This document shows positions 33,601-48,600 of a stretch of 64,000 nucleotides of DNA, piece after piece (positions within the stretch are counted from its first letter, which is position 1; the number at the start of each line of letters is the position of its first letter). The stretch covers positions 1,674,001 to 1,738,000 of the forward strand of contig OZ025258.1 of NCBI GenBank assembly GCA_964019135.1, written 5' to 3'. The translations under genes were made by a program, and so were the position numbers. Origin of the DNA: Arenicola marina (lineage: Eukaryota; Annelida; Polychaeta; Arenicolidae). The notes below the pieces were generated by a model that did no database searches, had not been told where the DNA came from, and saw only the letters and a program-made list of their open reading frames with translations.

Positions 33601-36600
33601 TCCCTGCTATTACACACACCCCTATCATTGTTCCGGGAGTTGCCCACTATTACACACACCCCTATCATTGTTCCGGGAGTTGCCTGCTATTACACACACC
33701 CCTATCATTGTTCCGGGAGTTGCCTGCTATTACACACAACCATATCATTGTTCCGGGAGTTGCCTGCTATTACACACACCCCTATCATTGTTCCGGGAGT
33801 TGCCTGCTATTACACACACCCCTATCATTGTTCCGGGAGTTGCCTGCTGTTACACACCCCTATCATTGTTCCGGGAGTTGCCTGCTATTACACACACCCC
33901 TATCATTGTTCCGGGAGTTGCCTGCTATTACACACCCCTATCATTGTTCCGGCAGTTGCCTGCTATTACACACACCCCTATCATTGTTCCGGGAGTTGCC
34001 TGCTATTACACACACCCCTATCATTGTTCCGGCAGTTGCCTGCTATTACACACCCCTATCATTGTTCCGGGAGTTGCCTGCTATTACACACACCCCTATC
34101 ATTGTTCCGGGAGTTGCCTGCTATTACACACAACCATATCATTGTTCCGGGAGTTGCCTGCTATTACACACAACCCTATCATTGTTCCGGGAGTTGCCTG
34201 CTATTACACACACCCCTATTATTGTCCCGGGAGTTCCCTGCTATTACACACACCCCTATCATTGTCCCGGGAGTTGCCTGCTATTACACACACCCCTATC
34301 ATTGTTCCGGGAGTTGCCTGCTATTACACCCCCCTATCATTGTTCCGGGAGTTGCCTGCTATTACACACAACCCTATCATTGTTCCGGGAGTTGCCTGCT
34401 ATTACACACCCCTATCATTGTTCCGGGAGTTGCCTGCTATTACACACAACCCTATCATTGTTCCGGGAGTTGCCTGCTATTACACACACCCCTATCATTG
34501 TCCCGGGAGTTGCCTGCTATTACACACAACCCTATCATTGTTCCGGGAGTTGCCTGCTATTACACACACCCCTATCATTGTTCCGGGAGTTGCCTGCTAT
34601 TACACACCCCTATCATTGTTCCGGGAGTTGCCTGCTATTACACACCCCTATCATTGTTCCGGGAGTTGCCTGCTATTACACACAACCCTATCATTGTTCC
34701 GGGAGTTGCCTGCTATTACACACACCCCTATCATTGTTCCGGGAGTTGCCTGCTATTACACACAACCATATCATTGTTCCGGGAGTTGCCTGCTATTACA
34801 CACACCCCTATCATTGTTCCGGGAGTTGCCTGCTATTACACACCCCTATCATTGTTCCGGGAGTTGCCTGCTATTACACACCCCTATCATTGTCCCGGGA
34901 GTTGCCTGCTATTACACACACCCCTATCATTGTTCCGGGAGTTGCCCACTATTACACACACCCCTATCATTGTCCCGGGAGTTCCCTGCTATTACACACA
35001 CCCCTATCATTGTTCCGGGAGTTGCCCACTATTACACACACCCCTATCATTGTTCCGGGAGTTGCCTGCTATTACACACACCCCTATCATTGTTCCGGGA
35101 GTTGCCTGCTATTACACACACCCCTATCATTGTTCCGGGAGTTGCCTGCTATTACACACACCCCTATCATTGTTCCGGGAGTTGCCTGCTATTACACACA
35201 CCCCTATCATTGTTCCGGGAGTTGCCTGCTATTACACACAACCATATCATTGTTCCGGGAGTTGCCTGCTATTACACACACCCCTATCATTGTCCCGGGA
35301 GTTGCCTGCTATTACACACACCCCTATCATTGTTCCGGGAGTTGCCTGCTATTACACACAACCCTATCATTGTTCCGGGAGTTGCCTGCTATTACACACA
35401 ACCCTATCATTGTTCCGGGAGTTGCCTGCTATTACACACACCCCTATCATTGTCCCGGGAGTTGCCTGCTATTACACACCCCTATCATTGTTCCGGGAGT
35501 TGCCTGCTATTACACACACCCCTATCATTGTTCCGGGAGTTGCCTGCTATTACACACAACCCTATCATTGTTCCGGGAGTTGCCTGCTATTACACACAAC
35601 CCTATCATTGTTCCGGGAGTTGCCTGCTATTACACACACCCCTATCATTGTCCCGGGAGTTGCCTGCTATTACACACCCCTATCATTGTTCCGGGAGTTG
35701 CCTGCTATTACACACACCCCTATCATTGTCCCGGGAGTTGCCTGCTATTACACACACCCTATCATTGTTCCGGGAGTTGCCTGCTATTACACACACCCCT
35801 ATCATTGTTCCGGGAGTTGCCTGCTATTACACACACCCCTATCATTGTTCCGGGAGTTGCCTGCTATTACACACAACCCTATCATTGTTCCGGGAGTTGC
35901 CTGCTATTACACACACCCCTATCATTGTTCCGGGAGTTGCCTGCTATTACACACCCCTATCATTGTTCCGGGAGTTGCCTGCTATTACACACCCCTATCA
36001 TTGTTCCGGGAGTTGCCTGCTATTACACACACCCCTATCATTGTTCCGGGAGTTGCCCACTATTACACACACCCCTATCATTGTCCCGGGAGTTCCCTGC
36101 TATTACACACACCCCTATCATTGTTCCGGGAGTTGCCCACTATTACACACACCCCTATCATTGTTCCGGGAGTTGCCTGCTATTACACACACCCCTATCA
36201 TTGTTCCGGGAGTTGCCTGCTATTACACACACCCCTATCATTGTTCCGGGAGTTGCCTGCTATTACACACACCCCTATCATTGTTCCGGGAGTTGCCTGC
36301 TATTACACACACCCCTATCATTGTTCCGGGAGTTGCCTGCTATTACACACAACCATATCATTGTTCCGGGAGTTGCCTGCTATTACACACACCCCTATCA
36401 TTGTCCCGGGAGTTGCCTGCTATTACACACACCCCTATCATTGTCCCGGGAGTTGCCTGCTATTACACACACCCCTATCATTGTTCCGGGAGTTGCCTGC
36501 TATTACACACAACCCTATCATTGTTCCGGCAGTTGCCTGCTATTACACACACCCCTATCATTGTTCCGGGAGTTGCCTGCTATTACACACACCCCTATCA

Positions 36601-38515
36601 TTGTTCCGGGAGTTGCCTGCTATTACACACAACCCTATCATTGTTCCGGGAGTTGCCTGCTATTACACACAACCCTATCATTGTTCCGGGAGTTGCCTGC
36701 TATTACACACACCCCTATCATTGTCCCGGGAGTTGCCTGCTATTACACACCCCTATCATTGTTCCGGGAGTTGCCTGCTATTACACACACCCCTATCATT
36801 GTCCCGGGAGTTGCCTGCTATTACACACACCCTATCATTGTTCCGGGAGTTGCCTGCTATTACACACAACCCTATCATTGTTCCGGGAGTTGCCTGCTAT
36901 TACACACACCCCTATCATTGTTCCGGGAGTTGCCTGCTATTACACACACCCCTATCATTGTTCCGGGAGTTGCCTGCTATTACACACAACCATATCATTG
37001 TTCCGGGAGTTGCCTGCTATTACACACACCCCTATCATTGTTCCGGGAGTTGCCTGCTATTACACACACCCCTATCATTGTTCCGGGAGTTGCCTGCTAT
37101 TACACACACCCCTATCATTGTTCCGGGAGTTGCCTGCTATTACACACAACCCTATCATTGTTCCGGGAGTTGCCTGCTATTACACACAACCCTACCATTG
37201 TTCCGGGAGTTGCCTGCTATTACACACACCCCTATCATTGTTCCGGGAGTTGCCTGCTATTACACACAACCCTATCATTGTTCCGGGAGTTGCCTGCTAT
37301 TACACACAACCCTATCATTGTTCCGGGAGTTGCCTGCAATTACACACAACCCTATCATTGTTCCGGGAGTTGCCTGCTATTACACACAACCATATCATTG
37401 TTCCGGGAGTTGCCTGCTATTACACACACCCCTATCATTGTTCCGGGAGTTGCCTGCTGTTACACACCCCTATCATTGTTCCGGGAGTTGCCTGCTATTA
37501 CACACACCCCTATCATTGTTCCGGGAGTTGCCTGCTATTACACACACCCTATCATTGTTCCGGGAGTTGCCTGCTATTACACACCCCTATCATTGTTCCG
37601 GGAGTTGCCTGCTATTACACACGCCCCTATCATTGTTCCGGGAGTTGCCTGCTATTACACACACCCCTATCATTGTCCCGGGAGTTGCCTGCTATTACAC
37701 ACGCCCCTATCATTGTTCCGGGAGTTGCCTGCTATTACACACGCCCCTATCATTGTCCCGGGAGTTGCCTGCTATTACACACACCCCTATCATTGTTCCG
37801 GGAGTTGCCTGCTATTACACACGCCCCTATCATTGTTCCGGGAGTTGCCTGCTATTACACACCCCTATCATTGTTCCGGGAGTTGCCTGCTATTACACAC
37901 GCCCCTATCATTGTTCCGGGAGTTGCCTGCTATTACACACCCCTATCATTGTTCCGGGAGTTGCCTGCTATTACACATACCCCTATCATTGTTCCGGGAG
38001 TTGCCTGCTATTACACACCCCTATCATTGTCCCGGGAGTTGCCTGCTATTACACACACCCCTATCATTGTTCCGGGAGTTGCCTGCTATTACACACCCCT
38101 ATCATTGTTCCGGGAGTTGCCTGCTATTACACACACCCCTATCATTGTTCCGGGAGTTGCCTGCTATTACACACCCCTATCATTGTCCCGGGAGTTGCCT
38201 GCTATTACACACCCCTATCATTGTTCCGGGAGTTGCCTGCTATTACACACACCCCTATCATTGTTCCGGGAGTTGCCTGCTATTACACACAACCCTATCA
38301 TTGTTCCGGGAGTTGCCTGCTATTACACACACCCCTATCATTGTTCCGGGAGTTGCCTGCTATTACACACACCCCTATCATTGTTCCGGGAGTTGCCTGC
38401 TATTACACACACCTCTATCATTGTTCCGGGAGTTGCCTGCTATTACACACACCCCTATCATTGTTCCGGGAGTTGCCTGCTATTACACACTCCCCTATCA
38501 TTGTTCCGGGAGGGT
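30605..38515 (+). repeat. 38-40-bp minisatellite, about 200 copies, with 2493-bp higher-order repeat
   Basis: The unit is cgggagttgcctgctattac plus acacacccctatcattgttc. Length varies with the number of 'ac'. The rare variants gcccact (32451, 33562) and gtcccgggagttccc recur 2493 bp later (34944, 36055), and the acaccccccta variant near 31835 recurs near 34328. A block of roughly 1.9-2.4 kb was therefore duplicated inside the array. It is intergenic (RPL23A to citron) and contains no exon edge. Confidence 0.95.
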
Positions 38516-39036
38516 GCTTTGACCCATTATGCTTCATGTGCAGAAACGTGGCCCAAATCAGTCCGGCTAAAACGCTTTCTTGTTTCGGTCAGGAAATACG
38601 TGATTCTAGAAATCTGCGTTATATAAAAGGCTATATGCTTTTATTGTAACACACAAAGCATCGACAATACAGACCGCCCGCCCGGACAGCCAGGACCTAG
38701 GCAAAACCATAAGTGGCCACCTCACAAGGAAACACCCCCGCTCTCTGGGGTAGGCGGCTTAACTACACTACACTATTATTGTTACAGTTCTACAGCTAAA
38801 GCAGTCTACACAATGAACAAACACGACACATCAATTGTTACAAGATGAAGGTCTCCACTCCGTACACAATCACTCACAGCCGCTGCATTTACTGATATAT
38901 ATAACGTTGCACAACTGGCGATGTGATAAATATTATATACAGCTACAACCGAACTGTTAACTAGGAGACCCCGACGGGGGGGGGGGGTACAGGCGATACG
39001 AGTTTTGTGGGAGGGAGTCCAAAGTGCATTCACGGT
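38516..39036. other. Citron 3' UTR and flank
   Basis: There is no coding signal. On the minus strand it follows the citron stop codon. It includes a run of 13 G in a row near 38979-38991 and a polyadenylation signal at 38640-38645. Confidence 0.55.
38640..38645 (-). terminator. Polyadenylation signal AATAAA for citron
   Basis: The plus-strand tttatt reads AATAAA in the citron direction, about 390 bp after the stop codon. Confidence 0.5.
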
Positions 39037-39619
39037 TCATGTGTAGAAGCTGTCCTCCATGTCCACGGTGTCTGGGGCACTGGCAGTGGTTGAAGGGGCC
39101 TTTGCTTGGTGGCGCTGTCTGTGCTCCAACTGACCGCGCAGGTTTGACACCGTCTTGTGCGTGGCTGGGGCGCGGCCGCCCGCCGTCCTGTGAGAGGCTT
39201 GGGAGCTGGCACCCTTCGCCACCCGGGCGGCTGGAGAGCTGGCCCCCCTGGCCCGGGCGGCCTGGGCCCGCTGAGCGCTGCGTTCCTTGAGCACGCGGTC
39301 CAGGGTGACGACCGTCTGGTGGCTCCCCCCGTGGCCGTCCTGACGGGGCCGGGACACTTTGGGCTTGGGCAGGGTGGCGGGCGCCCTGGTTCTGGCGGGG
39401 GCGGGCCCGGGGGGTGGCGGCGGCGGTGGGGCGCTGTCGGTGCTGGGGGTCGAGGTGTCGCTGGCGGACCCGGTGGACTGGGAGGACGAGGCGCTGTGGT
39501 GGCGGCCGCGGTGGCCGGGAGAGGCGGACATGGTGCGGATGCGGACCGGGCTGGCCACCCCTCCGACCCGCTCGCCCTCCCCGGGACTCACGAAGCCCGC
39601 TGGTGACCGGGACTCGGGG
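39037..39619 (-). CDS. CIT: Citron terminal exon: Ser/Pro/Ala/Arg-rich tail
   Basis: Acceptor cttccttccccag before 39619; stop at 39037-39039. It encodes a disordered basic tail including PVRIRTMSASPGHRGRHHSA, a run of seven prolines (DSAPPPPPPPGPAPAR) and a Thr/Ala/Ser-rich end finishing MEDSFYT. Low similarity to vertebrate tails is expected for this part. Confidence 0.85.
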
Positions 39620-42600
39620 CTGGGGAAGGAAGCAGACGTCATCAGAGCAATAATCAGGGCACAGCTTTTAGCTATCTAGTATTGTGCGAAGCTGAATAGT
39701 TTACTGTCAGTGTTATTGTCACTTCATCCTATACTGAACACGAGTAATGTAATAAGCGCCCTGCCTTCTCTCGCCTACCTTCGTTTCTTGACCGTGGCGT
39801 ACAGCTGGTGGTAGTTCTCCTTGGCGGAGGTACTTGACGACTCGGAGTCGGTCTCCATGGTTTCCATGTTGCCACGGAAGCAGATGACCTCGACGCCCTG
39901 GTCGGTGTGGGTTGCCATGTAGACGGCTGAGTCTGTGATGGCGGGGCCCAGGTAGCGGGGGTTCTGTATGTTGAGCAGCGTCTTCCCGCCACAGCTACAA
40001 CCAAACCCAGCAACGACCAGGTGAATAAAGCTATCAAACACGCCCACGCCTAACATGTCAAACACGCCCACGCCTAACATGTCAAACACGCCCACGCCTA
40101 ACATGTCAAACACGCCCACGCCTAACATGTCAAACACGCCCACGCCTAACATGTCAAACACATCCACGTCTCACATGTCAAACACGCCCACGTCTCACAT
40201 GTCAAACACATCCACGCCTAACATGTCAAACACGCCCACGCCTAACATGTCAAACACGCCCACGCCTAACATGTCAAACACGCCCACGCCTAACATGTCA
40301 AACACGCCCACGCCTAACATGTCAAACACATCCACGTCTCACATGTCAAACACATCCACGTCTCACATGTCAAACACATCCACGCCTAACATATCAAACA
40401 CGCCCACGCCTAACATGTCAAACACGCCCACGCCTAACATGTCAAACACATCCACGTCTCACATGTCAAACACATCCACGTCTCACATGTCAAACACATC
40501 CACGCCTAACATATCAAACACGCCCACGCCTAACATGTCAAACACATCCACGTCTCACATGTCAAACACGCCCACGCCTAACAAGTCAAACACGCCCACG
40601 CCTAACATGTCAAACACGCCCACGCCTAACATGTCAAACACATCCACGTCTCACATGTCAAACACGCCCACGTCTCACACGCCCACGCCTAACATGTCAA
40701 ACACGCCCACGCCTAACATGTCAAACACGCCCACGCCTAACATGTCAAACACGCCCACGCCTAACATGTCAAACACGCCCACGCCTAACATGTCAAACAC
40801 GCCCACGCCTAACATGTCAAACACGCCCACGCCTAACATGTCAAACACGCCCACGCCTAACATGTCAAACACATCCACGTCTCACATGTCAAACACATCC
40901 ACGTCTCACATGTCAAACACATCCACGCCTAACATATCAAACACGCCCACGCCTAACATGTCAAACACGCCCACGCCTAACATGTCAAACACATCCACGT
41001 CTCACATGTCAAACACATCCACGTCTCACATGTCAAACACATCCACGCCTAACATATCAAACACGCCCACGCCTAACATGTCAAACACATCCACGTCTCA
41101 CATGTCAAACACGCCCACGCCTAACAAGTCAAACACGCCCACGCCTAACATGTCAAACACGCCCACGCCTAACATGTCAAACACATCCACGTCTCACATG
41201 TCAAACACATCCACGTCTCACATGTCAAACACATCCACGCCTAACATGTCAAACACATCCACCCCTAACATGTCAAACACATCCACGTCTCACATGTCAA
41301 ACACATCCACGTCTAACATGTCAAACACATCCACCCCTAACATGTCAAACACATCCACGTCTCACATGTCAAACACGCCCACGCCTAACATGTCAAACAC
41401 ATCCACGTCTCACATGTCAAACACGCCCACGTCTCACATGTCAAACACATCCACGTCTCACATGTCAAACACATCCACGCCTAACATGTCAAACACATCC
41501 ACCCCTAACATGTCAAACACATCCACGTCTCACATGTCAAACACATTAACGCCTAACATGTCAAACACATCCACGTCTCACATGTCAAACACGCCCACGC
41601 CTAACATGTCAAACACGCCCACGCCTAACATGTCAAACACGCCCACGCCTAACATGTCAAACACGCCCACGCCTAACATGTCAAACACGCCCACGCCTAA
41701 CATGTCAAACACGCCCACGCCTAACATGTCAAACACATCCACGTCTCACATGTCAAACACGCCCAGGCCTAACATGTCAAACACATCCACGTCTCACATG
41801 TCAAACACGCCCACGTCTCACATGTCAAACACATCCACGTCTCACATGTCAAACACATCCACGCCTAACATGTCAAACACATCCACCCCTAACATGTCAA
41901 ACACATCCACGTCTCACATGTCAAACACATCCACGCCTAACATGTCAAACACATCCACGTCTCACATGTCAAACACATCCACGCCTAACATGTCAAACAC
42001 GCCCACGCCTAACATGTCAAACACATCCACGTCTCACATGTCAAACACATCCACGCCTGACATGTTAAACACATCCACCCCTAACATGAAAACACATCCA
42101 CGTCTCACATGTCAAACACATCCACGCCTGACATGTTAAACACATCCACCCCTAACATGAAAACACATCCACGCTTAAAATGAAAACACACCCACGCCTA
42201 ACATGTTAAACACATCCACGCCTGACATGTTAAACAAATCCACGCCTAACATGTCAACATCCACGCCTAACATGTCAAACACATCCACGCCTAACATGTT
42301 AAACACATTCACGCCTAACATGAAAACACATCCACGCTTAACATGAAAACACATCCACGCTTAACATGAAAACACCCCCACGCCTAACATACCAAATCAA
42401 TCCACGTCTGACATGTTAAACATATCCACGCCTGACATACGAAACACATCACCGCCTAACATGTTAAACACATCCACGCCTGACATGTTGAACACATCCA
42501 CGCCTGACATACCAAACGCATCCACTCATTAGCTCCGACACAGATCCCATCTTGTTGTAACTTTGCAGCTCTGCCACACAGGTCATGTCATGACTTAACA

Positions 42601-45600
42601 TGGCAGCCCCCGACCCTCCCCCATTCCATCCCTGCCACACATATGCCATCCTGTTTGGACAGGCTGCTTGACTCACGGGTGTTCTCGGTGCTTGGGTAAC
42701 ATCTCGATGACTTGTAGCATGTTGAAGTAGACGACGTAGAGGTAGGGAGCCTCGTAGGCTACAACAGACAGGCGGCTTAGTCAGAGTTAAGACGAACCGA
42801 GACAACGAGCAGAAACTCACAGAAATAACACTCGGTCGTACTGGAAGTGTACGCGCTGTCGTTTAATAAATGAAAGTGTACGCGCTGTCGTTTAATAAAT
42901 GAAAGTGTACGCGCTGTCGTTTAATAAATGATAGTGTACGCGCTGTCGTTTAATAAATATAATTGACATTTAATAACAATTCTATGTACCGGTAAGAGAT
43001 ATTTAAATGTAAGGCAGCGACATTTAAAAAAGTTCCTGGCCTGTGTGAACCACTAACTCAAACAGTTGAGGGGTGTGAGGGGCGGGGGGTGCAGGGGTGT
43101 GAGGGGCGGGGGGTGCAGGGGGGTGGTGGGCGCGGGTGCAGGGGTGTGAGGGGCGGGGGGTGTAGGGGGGTGGTGGGCGCGGGTGCAGGGGTGTGAGGGG
43201 CGGGGGGTGCAGGGGGGTGGTGGGCGCGGGGTGCAGGGGTGTGAGGGGCGGGGGGTGCAGGGGGGTGGTGGGCGCGGGTGCAGGGGTGTGAGGGGCGGGG
43301 GGTGTAGGGGGGTGGTGGGCGCGGGTGCTGGGGTGTCTCACCGAAGGACAGCGGCAGTCCGCTCCACTTCATATTCACGTCACGACTCCGACACCCGCGA
43401 GCGTTGACGAACACCCCGAACTCTGCAAGAGGAACACTCGTTATAACAGGGACATCTACACCCCGGTACATTGGAACACTCGTTATAACAGGGACATCTA
43501 CACCCCGGTACATTGGAACACTCGTTATAACAGGGACATCTACACCCCGGTACATTGGAACACTCGTTATAACAGGGACATCTACACCCCGGTACATTGG
43601 AACACTCGTTATAACAGGGACATCTACACCCCAGTACGTTGGAACACTCTTTATAACAGGGACATCTACACCCCGGTACATTGGAACACTCGTTATAACA
43701 GGGACATCAACACCCCGGTACATTGGAACACTCGTTATAACAGGGACATCTACACCCCGGTACATTGGAACACTCGTTATAACAGGGACATCTACACCCC
43801 AGTACGTTGGAACACTCTTTATAACAGGGACATCTACACCCCGGTACATTGGAACACTCGTTATAACAGGGACATCAACACCCCGGTACATTGGAACACT
43901 CGTTATAACAGGGACATCTACACCCCGGTGCAGGAATTTCTGGGACTCGGCCGGTGGCGACACCTTGAGGACGGCGCGGGAAGCGCTTACCGGGGAAACA
44001 GAGCAGGAATTCCTGGGACTCGACAGGTGGCGACACCTTGAGGACGGCGGGGGAAGCGCTTACCGTGGAAACAGAGCAGGAATTCCTGGGACTCGGCAGG
44101 TGGCGACACCTTGAGGACGGCGAGGGAAGCGCTTACCGTGGAAACAGAGCAGGAATTCCTGGGACTCGGCAGGTGGCGACACCTTGAGGACGGCGATGGA
44201 AGCGCTTACCGTGGAAACAGAGCAGGAATTCCTGGGACTCGGCAGGTGGCGACATCTTGAGGACGGCGAGGGAAGCGCTTACCGTGGAAACAGAGCAGGA
44301 ATTCCTGGGACTCGGGAGGTGGCGACACCTTGAGGACGGCGGGGGAAGCGCTTACTGTGGAAACAGAGCAGGAATTCCTGGGACTCGGCAGGTGGCGACA
44401 CCTTGAGGACGGCGGGGGAAGCGCTTACCGTGGAAACAGAGCAGGAATTCCTGGGACTCGGCAGGTGGCGACACCTTGAGGACGGCGAGGGAAGCGCTTA
44501 CCGTGGAAACAGCAGGAATTCCTGGGACTCGGCCGGTGGCGACACCTGTAGGACGGCGAGGGAAGCGCTTACCGTGGAAACAGAGCAGGAATTCCTGGGA
44601 CTCGGCAGGTGGCGACACCTTGAGGACGGCGGGGGAAGCGCTTACCGGGGAAACAGAGCAGGAATTCCTGGGACTCGGCAGGTGGCGACACCTTGAGGAC
44701 GGCGCCGGAAGCGCTTACCGTGGAAACAGAGCAGGAATTCCTGGGACTCGGCCGGTGGCGACACCTGGAGGACGGCGAGGGAAGCGCTTACCGTGGAAAC
44801 AGAGCAGGAATTCCTGGGACTCGGCCGGTGGCGACACCTTGAGGACGGCGAGGGAAGCGCTTACCGTGGAAACAGAGCAGGAATTCCTGGGACTCGGCCG
44901 GTGGCGACACCTGGAGGACGGCGCGGGAAGCGCTTACCGTGGAAACAGAGCAGGAATTCCTGGGACTCGGCCGGTGGCGACACCTTGAGGACGGCGATGG
45001 GGAAGCTGTCGTAGTGAGCGGCTCCGAACACCGCGAAGGCCAGCGACGTGTCGGCGCGGTCTAGGAACTCTGGGAGGGGTGGGGCAGGCGTTAATAATTA
45101 TACGGGTCATTGAAACCTGAACACTTGGATCTGATTAGGGTTTAAGCCTGTGTTGCCGGGTAGTGTGAGCAGTTTTCGGCATTTTATTTATTTATGTCAA
45201 TTTTGTGCGGCGTTTCGCGGGCTTCCGGTGCGCCAGATTGCAGTGGTCCCCAGAGCGTGACTTGCTGCTGAGGATCCAGACGGCGAACACCTAAAGAAGA
45301 ACTTAAGTCACTAGGAAACTTGATTTTTCCGTTCAAACCACTCGGCCACAACTCGGCTTTTCCTCTGACCCTAAATAAAGTCCATGTCAATGCCACTTTG
45401 CTGGGTTGTGTGAGTGTATCCGGAAGACAGCCCTAACAACACCCCCTCCACCCCGCGACACCTGGGACACCAAATCGTGCCATACCGATGGTGGGCAGTC
45501 AAAAATGATAGATGGTTACCATTGAATTTTATGTAAATAAGATAATTGCAAAAAGCGTAAAGTAGCAAACAAAAATCAATGAAAGCATGGCAGTCATCAA

Positions 45601-48600
45601 TGGTGACACAATAAGGCCACATGCGGCATCAAAGACCTTACAATATGTACATCATAGAAACCTACCCAAGCAGTACACTATCTACGGGACACACGTCTAT
45701 CTGTACACTATCTCTAGGAACACAGTGCTCATGTCCCCTGTCAGACCTCATGCTCCAGCCTGTCAGTGTCTGGGGGAGGAGGTGGCCGTGCTCTATGGGG
45801 AGCCACATGTCGGGGTGTTACCTGAGAGCTGGTAGTCGCGGAGGCTCAGCTTGTAGAAGCGATCTGTGCCCACGATGATGAAGTCGTTGGCGAAGTGCAT
45901 ACAGCTGCAGGCCTGGCTGGTCAGCACCTCCTGGGGGCACAGAGCAATGGCATCAAACAGATGTACGTCATGAACGCCAAATGGCATCAAACAGGTGTAC
46001 ATCATGAACGATCAATGGCATCAAACAGGTGCACGTCATGAACGCCAAATGGCATCGAACAGGTGTACGTCATGAACAATCAATGGCATCAAACAGGTGC
46101 ACGTCATGAACGAGCAATGGCATCAAACAGGTGTACGTCATGAACGATCAATGGCATCAAACAGGTGCACGTCATGAACGCCAAATGGCATCGAACAGGT
46201 GTACGTCATGAACGAGCAATGGCATCAAACAGGTGCACGTCATGAACGCCCAATGGCATCAAACAGGTGTACGTCATGAACGCCAAATGGCATCAAACAG
46301 GTGTACGTCATGAACGATCAATGGCATCAAACAGATGTACGTCATGAACGCTCAATGGCATCGAACAGGTGTACGTCATGAACGATCAATGGCACCAAAC
46401 AGGTGTACGTCATGAACGATCAATGGCATCAAACAGGTGCACGTCATGAACGCCAAATGGCATCGAACAGGTGTACGTCATGAACGAGCAATGGCATCAA
46501 ACAGGTGCACGTCATGAACGCCCAATGGCATCAAACAGGTGTACGTCATGAACGCCAAATGGCATCAAACAGGTGTACGTCATGAACGAGCAATGGCATC
46601 AAACAGGTGTACGTCATGAACGATCAATGGCATCAAACAGGTGCACGTCATGAACGCCAAATGGCATCGAACAGGTGTACGTCATGAACGAGCAATGGCA
46701 TCAAACAGGTGCACGTCATGAACGCCCAATGGCATCAAACAGGTGTACGTCATGAACGCCATCAAACAGGTGTACGTCATGAACGATCAATGGCATCAAA
46801 CAGATGTACGTCATGAACGATCAATGGCATCGAACAGATGTACGTCATGAACGATCAATGGCATCAAACAGGTGTACGTCATGAACGATCAATGGCATCA
46901 AACAGGTGCACGTCATGAACGCCAAATGGCATCGAACAGGTGTACGTCATGAACGAGCAATGGCATCAAACAGGTGCACGTCATGAACGCCCAATGGCAT
47001 CAAACAGGTGTACGTCATGAACGCCAAATGGCATCAAACAGGTGTACGTCATGAACGATCAATGGCATCAAACATGTGCACGTCATGAACGACCAATGGC
47101 ATCAAACGGGTGCACGTCATGAACGACCAATGCCATCGAACAGGTGCACGTCATGAACGACCAATGGCATCAAACAGGTGCACGTCATGAACGACCAATG
47201 CCATCGAACAGGTGCACGTCATGAACGACCAATGGCATCAAACAGGTGCACGTCATGAACGACCAATGGAGCACATTAATTAACTCTACCTGCAAAATGA
47301 GCGCACTGATACAGATCTTCATACATTTACAGAAGCGTGACAGGCCTTCGTTGTACTTGTAGAGGATGACGTTCTCGGCGGTGGCCACACACACAGGTAG
47401 AGGGGGGTGGGGTGGGGTGGGGGTGAGGGGGGTGTGGGGGGGTCTTACCTTCTTGACACAGAAGCGTGACAGGCCTTCGTTGTACTTGTAGAGAATGACG
47501 TTCTCGGCGGTGGCCACACACACAGGTAGAGGGGGGTGGGGTGGGGTGGGGTGGGGTGGGCGTGAGGGGTGTGGTGGGGGGGTCTTACCTTCTTGATACA
47601 GAAGCGTGACAGGCCTTCGTTGTACTTGTAGAGAATGACGTTCTCGGCGGTGGCCACACACATGTAGACGCCGTCCTCCCGGCTCTGAACGGCGAACGTC
47701 GTGCAGGTCGCAGCGCCCTCTACCAGCTCCGGCTGCAGCGGGAGGCGGTCGCCCGCCAGGCGGCGCTGGCTGTGACTGGCGCCGTGGGTGATGACCGTGT
47801 TGAGGTTGGACCTCTCCACGACCATCATGTCCCTCTCCGTCTTGTCTGCAGAGACAGCGCGCCACACTCAGCTCACACTCAACATTCACAGGCACACGGC
47901 GGACACACCTACAGGGTGACCAATCAGCATGCTGACTCACTGGTGATAATGACACAGGCTGAGCATGCTGGCTGCTGACTTACTGGTGATAATGACACAG
48001 GCTGGGCATGCTGGCTGCTGACTTACTGGTGATAATGACACAGGCTGAGCATGCTGGCTGCTGACCTACTGGTGATAATGACACAGGCTGAGCAAGCTGG
48101 CTGCTGACTTACTGGTGATAATGACACAGGCTGAGCATGCTGGCTGCTGACTTACTGGTGATAATGACACAGGCTGGGCATGCTGGCTGCTGACTTACTG
48201 GTGATAATGACACAGGCTGGGCATGCTGGCTGCTGACTTACTGGTGTATAAAAACACAGGCTGAGCATGCTGGCTGCTGACTTACTGGTGATAATGACAC
48301 AGGCTGAGCATGCTGGCTGCTGACTTACTGGTGATAATGACACAGGCTGAGCAAGCTGGCTGCTGACTTACTGGTGATAATGACACAGGCTGGGCATGCT
48401 GGCTGCTGACTTACTGGTGGTAATGACACAGGCTGGGCATGCTGGCTGCTGACTTACTGGTGATAATGACACAGGCTGAGCATGCTGGCTGCTGACTTAC
48501 TGGTGATAATGACACAGGCTGAGCATGCTGGCTGCTGACTTACTGGTGATAATGACACAGACTGAGCATGCTGGCTGCGGACTTACTGGTGATAATGACA

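Noticed and set aside
30605..38649. Three overlapping ORFs of about 2600-2670 codons
   Set aside because: Stop-free minisatellite in all three frames with no domain, and flanked by intergenic sequence. Not a protein gene.
40055..42139. 694-codon ORF of MSNTPTPN repeats (mucin-like)
   Set aside because: It is the 24-bp intronic array of citron on the opposite strand. It looks like a Ser/Thr-rich surface protein only because of the period.
45945..47275. CRISPR-like appearance of regularly spaced repeats
   Set aside because: Units are contiguous with no unique spacers, and the context is an animal intron. The same holds for all arrays in the window.
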